DNA of 7,871 nucleotides from Phycisphaerales bacterium (GTDB lineage Bacteria > Planctomycetota > Phycisphaerae > Tepidisphaerales > Tepidisphaeraceae): positions 1-7,871 of the forward strand of contig JAQGHP010000683.1 of NCBI GenBank assembly GCA_028288775.1. Direction: 5' to 3'. Made by a program: the position numbers and the translations under genes. The notes below the pieces were generated by a model, which searched no databases, had not been told where the DNA came from, and saw only the letters and a program-made list of their open reading frames with translations. Position 1 is the stretch's first letter. The number at the start of each line of letters is the position of its first letter. Shown piece by piece: positions 5,474 through 7,871 of the stretch.

Positions 5474-5762
5474 CGAAAGTCATGTCAGCATTGCGTCCGT
5501 ATGGGAGATGGCGATCAAGGTCAGCATCGGCAAGCTTGGGCTGGCCCAGCCATTCCCGATGATAGTGCCGCACGAATTGAAGCGAAATGGCTTTCGGCTT
5601 TTCCCAATCGAACTATCTCACTGCGTGATGGTTTCAAGCCTCCCTTTTCACCATCGCGATCCGTTCGACCGCTTGTTGATCGCGCAATCCCTGGCGGGAC
5701 GCACTCCAATTGTCAGTGCGGACGCGGCGTTTGATGCCTATGGTGTTGTACGCATTTGGTAG
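5376..5762 (+). CDS. VapC-type PIN-domain ribonuclease toxin
   Basis: The product is 128 residues from the ATG at 5376, beginning MRLLLDTHTFLWF, the hallmark of PIN toxins of the COG3744 type. The acidic residues expected for a metal-dependent RNase are present: D6, E44 (SVWEMAIK), D95 and D98 (HRDPFDRLLIAQ) and D116 (SADAAFDAYGV). Length and motif order match the family, so the toxin looks intact. VapC toxins cleave tRNA, rRNA or other RNA and stop growth; the target here cannot be read from sequence. An upstream in-frame ATG at 5334 is rejected because the family starts at MRLLLDTH and because this ATG overlaps the ancestral antitoxin stop (ATGA), the usual coupling in such operons. The antitoxin now reads past that stop in another frame, which may alter coupled translation of the toxin. 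Confidence 0.93.
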   Translation: MRLLLDTHTFLWFINGDQKLSPAARNAIQDPTNESHVSIASVWEMAIKVSIGKLGLAQPFPMIVPHELKRNGFRLFPIELSHCVMVSSLPFHHRDPFDRLLIAQSLAGRTPIVSADAAFDAYGVVRIW

Positions 5763-5777
5763 TCCTGCGCTCGACAA

Positions 5778-5812
5778 TTGGACCAACCTCATCGGCCGGG
5801 CATAATGGGCCG
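5778..5812 (+). promoter_or_regulatory. Candidate promoter of the small membrane protein gene, leaderless geometry
   Basis: TTGGAC (5778-5783), a 17-base spacer and CATAAT (5801-5806) are followed after six bases by the ATG at 5813. The -10 box and spacing are good, the -35 half-matched. As with the antitoxin promoter, the expected start of transcription falls on the start codon, and there is no Shine-Dalgarno site. Confidence 0.45.
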
Positions 5813-6277
5813 ATGCACTGGCGCGTTCCGGGGGTTCTGCTGATTGTCGGGTTGGCGCTGTTTGTGATTCCGCATCACGGGCGGCGGGAAGGATTCGAAG
5901 GCAGCACGGCTGCGACCGAAGCGTGGAAGATCCTCAAGACGATGAAGCTGAATCAGCCGAGTAGCTGGAACGCGATCGCGGGCGCGCTGGGACTGATGGC
6001 GGTGCTTTACCCGGCGGCAACGATCCTCCTTGCCCAACTGACGCCCGGCGAATGGCCGCGGCTGGTCCTGGCCATCGGCGGATTGGCGTGCCTCATCGGG
6101 GCGGCGTGGACGTGGCTCTACATCCAATTGTCCTACGCCAACTTCATGACGGGCGTTACCCTGACGCGCGCGACGCCATTCGCGTGGATCACGCCGGGGT
6201 TCGTGGCCGTGAGCGGTCTATGGCTCATCGTCGCGGCGATCTTCCCCACGCTCGGCCGCGCGACGGGGGCGATTTGA
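5813..6277 (+). CDS. Small four-span membrane protein of unknown function
   Basis: The product is 154 residues, starting MHWRVPGVLL. Hydrophobic helices lie at about 5-21, 54-77, 84-106 and 123-146; the loop between the first two (22-53, HHGRREGFEG...KLNQPSSWN) is the only long polar part. No enzyme motif is seen and I do not recognise the family. The frame is open back to 5756, overlapping the toxin end, but the ATG at 5813 lies at a promoter-like -10 box and at the start of the hydrophobic region. It follows the toxin by 50 bases on the same strand and probably has its own promoter. The gene ends against the nested inverted-repeat element. Confidence 0.75.
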   Translation: MHWRVPGVLLIVGLALFVIPHHGRREGFEGSTAATEAWKILKTMKLNQPSSWNAIAGALGLMAVLYPAATILLAQLTPGEWPRLVLAIGGLACLIGAAWTWLYIQLSYANFMTGVTLTRATPFAWITPGFVAVSGLWLIVAAIFPTLGRATGAI

Positions 6278-6293
6278 GGGAAATCTGGGGAGA

Positions 6294-6509
6294 AATGAAC
6301 GCAGAGGCGCGGAGGCGCAAAGGAAGAAATACAGGGAGGCGTTGGTACGGGCAACGAGAGAGGAAGGTGTCTCTGCCGTGGCATGGGCGGCCCGCCCATG
6401 GGCTCGTGGCGATAGCCGCAATACACGGGCGGGCCGCCCGTGCCACGGCACAAAACGCGTTATTTCTCTCTCCTTTCCTAGCTCTGCGCCCCGCGCCTCT
6501 GCGTTCATT
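6294..6509. repeat. Nested inverted-repeat element, 19-bp terminal repeats around paired GC hairpins
   Basis: The outer arms 6294-6312 and 6491-6509 are exact reverse complements (AATGAACGCAGAGGCGCGG). Inside, 6374-6400 and 6424-6450 are reverse complements with two mismatches in 27, and each of these is itself a hairpin: CATGGGCGG-C-CCGCCCATG and CACGGGCGG-G-CCGCCCGTG. The outer arm is made of GCAGAGGC-type words. The 216-base element fills the gap between two convergent genes (stops at 6277 and 6529) and codes for nothing credible. Its layout recalls a small non-autonomous inverted-repeat element or a compound of two repeat families; no target-site duplication was recognised. It could stop transcription from both sides. 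Confidence 0.8.
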
Positions 6510-6528
6510 CCCTCCTTCGGCGCGCCGT

Positions 6529-7152
6529 TCACTCAATCTTCCCCGTGCCCATGTCGATCTTGATGGTCCTTCCCCACGCGAGGACGATTTCCACGCGGTT
6601 GGCGTCGAGGAGGGCGCGAATATCCGCCTTCTCGGTCCAAAGGCGAAACGCGGCGGTCTTGGGGACGTTCTTTTCGATTTCTTCGGGAGTCAGGAGATCT
6701 TCGAGTTTGAAGTCGGCAACGACCTGCCCCTGTTCGCCATAGATGACGAGGGAATGCTCCCAGCCCATGTGGGAGAAGGTGTCCACCGTGACGACGTGCT
6801 TGCCGTCGTCGAGAACGATGACGCGCACCGGCGTGTTGACGAGGGGTTTGTCCCAAAGCACTACTTCGTCGCCGTGCTCGTCGAGGAGGAAGAGTACGCC
6901 GCGGGTTTGGGGTTCGGTGCGAATTCCGTCCACGCGGGTAACTGCGCCATCGGGGGCGACTTGGGTCCGGGAGAATTTGCCGGCGACGCGAGAGCCGGGG
7001 ATGACCTTAAACCCATGTAGGCCGGCCGGGGAGGCGTGGATGGTGGGTGCGGCGGGAAACCATTTGTCCGCGAACGCCGCGGGGGCGATGGTGAGGAGGA
7101 GAAGAAGAGCAATTGTATTGCGACGCGAGAAGATGCAGTGGGTTGATTGCAT
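6529..7152 (-). CDS. Secreted or periplasmic protein of unknown function
   Basis: The product is 207 residues. MQSTHCIFSRRNTIALLLLL followed by TIAPAAFA is a clear Sec signal peptide with probable cleavage after AFA (residue 28). The mature part has beta-strand-like pieces with D/G turns (GVLFLLDEHGDEVVLWD at 85-101, DDGKHVVTVDTFSHMGWEHS at 115-134, SLVIYGEQGQVVADFKLEDLL at 134-154), suggesting one or two beta-propeller-like blades. No catalytic motif is visible. Two ATGs are possible, at 7158 and 7152; GGAG at 7161-7164 lies two bases from the first but eight from the second, so 7152 is preferred. It is one of the few genes here with a recognisable Shine-Dalgarno site. Its end abuts the nested repeat. 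Confidence 0.75.
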   Translation of the reverse strand: MQSTHCIFSRRNTIALLLLLTIAPAAFADKWFPAAPTIHASPAGLHGFKVIPGSRVAGKFSRTQVAPDGAVTRVDGIRTEPQTRGVLFLLDEHGDEVVLWDKPLVNTPVRVIVLDDGKHVVTVDTFSHMGWEHSLVIYGEQGQVVADFKLEDLLTPEEIEKNVPKTAAFRLWTEKADIRALLDANRVEIVLAWGRTIKIDMGTGKIE

Positions 7153-7158
7153 GACCAT

Positions 7159-7439
7159 TACTCCAGTGTGGCCGTTGGCACGCGCGACGACCGCGGGTTG
7201 CCGGGACGCCGGTTGTAATGAAGGCCTCGTGGAAGTAAAGGACGCGGGTGCGCGGGGAAAGTTCCGGGGGATTTGACTACAGCGGCGGCTTGGGCCTGCC
7301 GAGGTTCTTGCCGTGCGTTCGGGAGGGCTTCGCTGCGCTCAGTCGGCGGAGGGTTTCTCCCGCTCCGGAAGACACCGGAGGCCGCAGGGAAGACCGGGTT
7401 CTTCTGGAGAGGTGGGCGAAGAGTCCTTGGGCTTGTGAA
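7159..7439. other. Spacer between the secreted protein gene and TcmP
   Basis: No credible gene is seen in these 281 bases. On the minus strand they carry the leader of the secreted protein gene, with GGAG at 7161-7164, and the sequence downstream of TcmP. A short pair CTCCGG/CCGGAG with a six-base loop (7359-7376) could form a weak hairpin after the TcmP stop, without a T-run. Confidence 0.4.
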
Positions 7440-7871
7440 TCAAAACTGAAAATCTATTTGCCCATCGCGGTCTTTCGTCGTCACTTTGTTCCAAAAATCG
7501 AGACCGCGTTCGCTCTTCGAGGCAAAGATCAGACGATACAGCGGCCCTCTTTCGGAGTGCATTACTTCCTCGCCAAACGCCTGATAGCCAAGGTGACGTG
7601 AAAGCTGGTTGCGATATTCGTCGGCGAACAGCCTGCAGATATTTTCCGGAGTTCGGTTGTGCAGCGCTCGCCATTGGTCACGCCAAAGCGAGCCCGGGCC
7701 GAGCATCCTGTCAAGCACCGAGTCCGCCTGCTTCTCATACGAATCAACATTTCGTACTATGTCCATGCGATCGGCGAGAAGAATCAATAAATCCACGCGT
7801 CCGCACGCCGACAGAGCTTCGATAGTCGAAAAGTCGATTCTCAGGTTCTCGGGATCGATAAAAGCTAATGT
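7440..7871 (-). CDS. tcmP: Three-Cys-motif partner protein TcmP, C-terminal part (cut by window edge)
   Basis: The frame is open to the window edge, so the N-terminus is missing; 143 residues are visible. They start TLAFIDPENLRIDFSTIEAL and continue with CGRVDLLILLADRMDIVRN, and end with GPLYRLIFASKSERGLDFWNKV. The FIDP...D...I..L...(R)VDL block, the central R/W-rich helices and the closing PLY.L.FAS....G...W segment are the pattern of TcmP proteins. TcmP genes usually sit beside a gene for a DUF5131 (phage Gp37/Gp68-like) protein with a three-cysteine motif; that partner would lie beyond the right edge. The biochemical role of the pair is not settled; phage or defence association is often suspected. 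An internal GTG at 7796 could be taken as a start, but the family sequence continues upstream of it. The gene is visibly richer in A and T than its neighbours, suggesting transfer. Confidence 0.75.
   Translation of the reverse strand, partial: TLAFIDPENLRIDFSTIEALSACGRVDLLILLADRMDIVRNVDSYEKQADSVLDRMLGPGSLWRDQWRALHNRTPENICRLFADEYRNQLSRHLGYQAFGEEVMHSERGPLYRLIFASKSERGLDFWNKVTTKDRDGQIDFQF

Noticed and set aside
6052..7020. Open frame (322 codons) on the plus strand joining two genes
   Set aside because: It runs through the end of the small membrane protein, the nested repeat and the antisense of the secreted protein gene, so it cannot be one real gene.
7248..7601. Plus-strand open frame of 117 codons
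   Set aside because: It covers a spacer and the antisense of TcmP and has no recognisable protein features.

Overview
The window is GC-rich bacterial DNA with eight genes or gene parts. Several features suggest a Planctomycetota-like bacterium or a similar Gram-negative lineage: Shine-Dalgarno sites are mostly absent, there are many multi-span membrane proteins of unknown role, one small secreted protein has a clear signal peptide, and the spacers are packed with short-word palindromic repeats. This is inference from style and not a taxonomic assignment; no rRNA, tRNA or marker gene is present.

Layout. Positions 1-174 are a spacer that opens inside a dispersed repeat. 175-1026 (+) is a five-span membrane protein with a soluble middle part. 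1027-1164 separates convergent genes and holds a 9-bp hairpin repeat. Three minus-strand genes follow: a lipid-flippase-like membrane protein (4794 down to 3286), a VOC/glyoxalase-fold protein with a duplicated C-terminal module (3077 down to 2268), and a HEAT-repeat protein (2130 down to 1165). The gaps between these three are almost entirely palindromic repeats, and one repeat arm has become the C-terminus of the flippase-like protein. 4795-5152 is a divergent promoter region with a perfect 14-bp palindrome and a heptad repeat.

5153-5762 (+) is a Phd/YefM-VapC type II toxin-antitoxin pair. The toxin is intact. The antitoxin has a one-base deletion near its end that removes its normal C-terminus; the old stop codon still overlaps the toxin start as ATGA. 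5813-6277 (+) is a small four-span membrane protein. 6278-6528 is a nested inverted-repeat element between convergent genes. 6529-7152 (-) is a secreted protein of unknown function. 7440-7871 (-) is the C-terminal part of a three-Cys-motif partner protein (TcmP), cut by the window edge and visibly more AT-rich than its neighbours.

No complete new multi-gene system is visible. The points most worth checking are the broken antitoxin beside an intact toxin, the VOC protein that has lost its metal ligands and gained a duplicated LPYT...WR module, the capture of repeat DNA into a coding sequence, and the co-occurrence of at least six unrelated short-word palindromic repeat families in under 8 kb.
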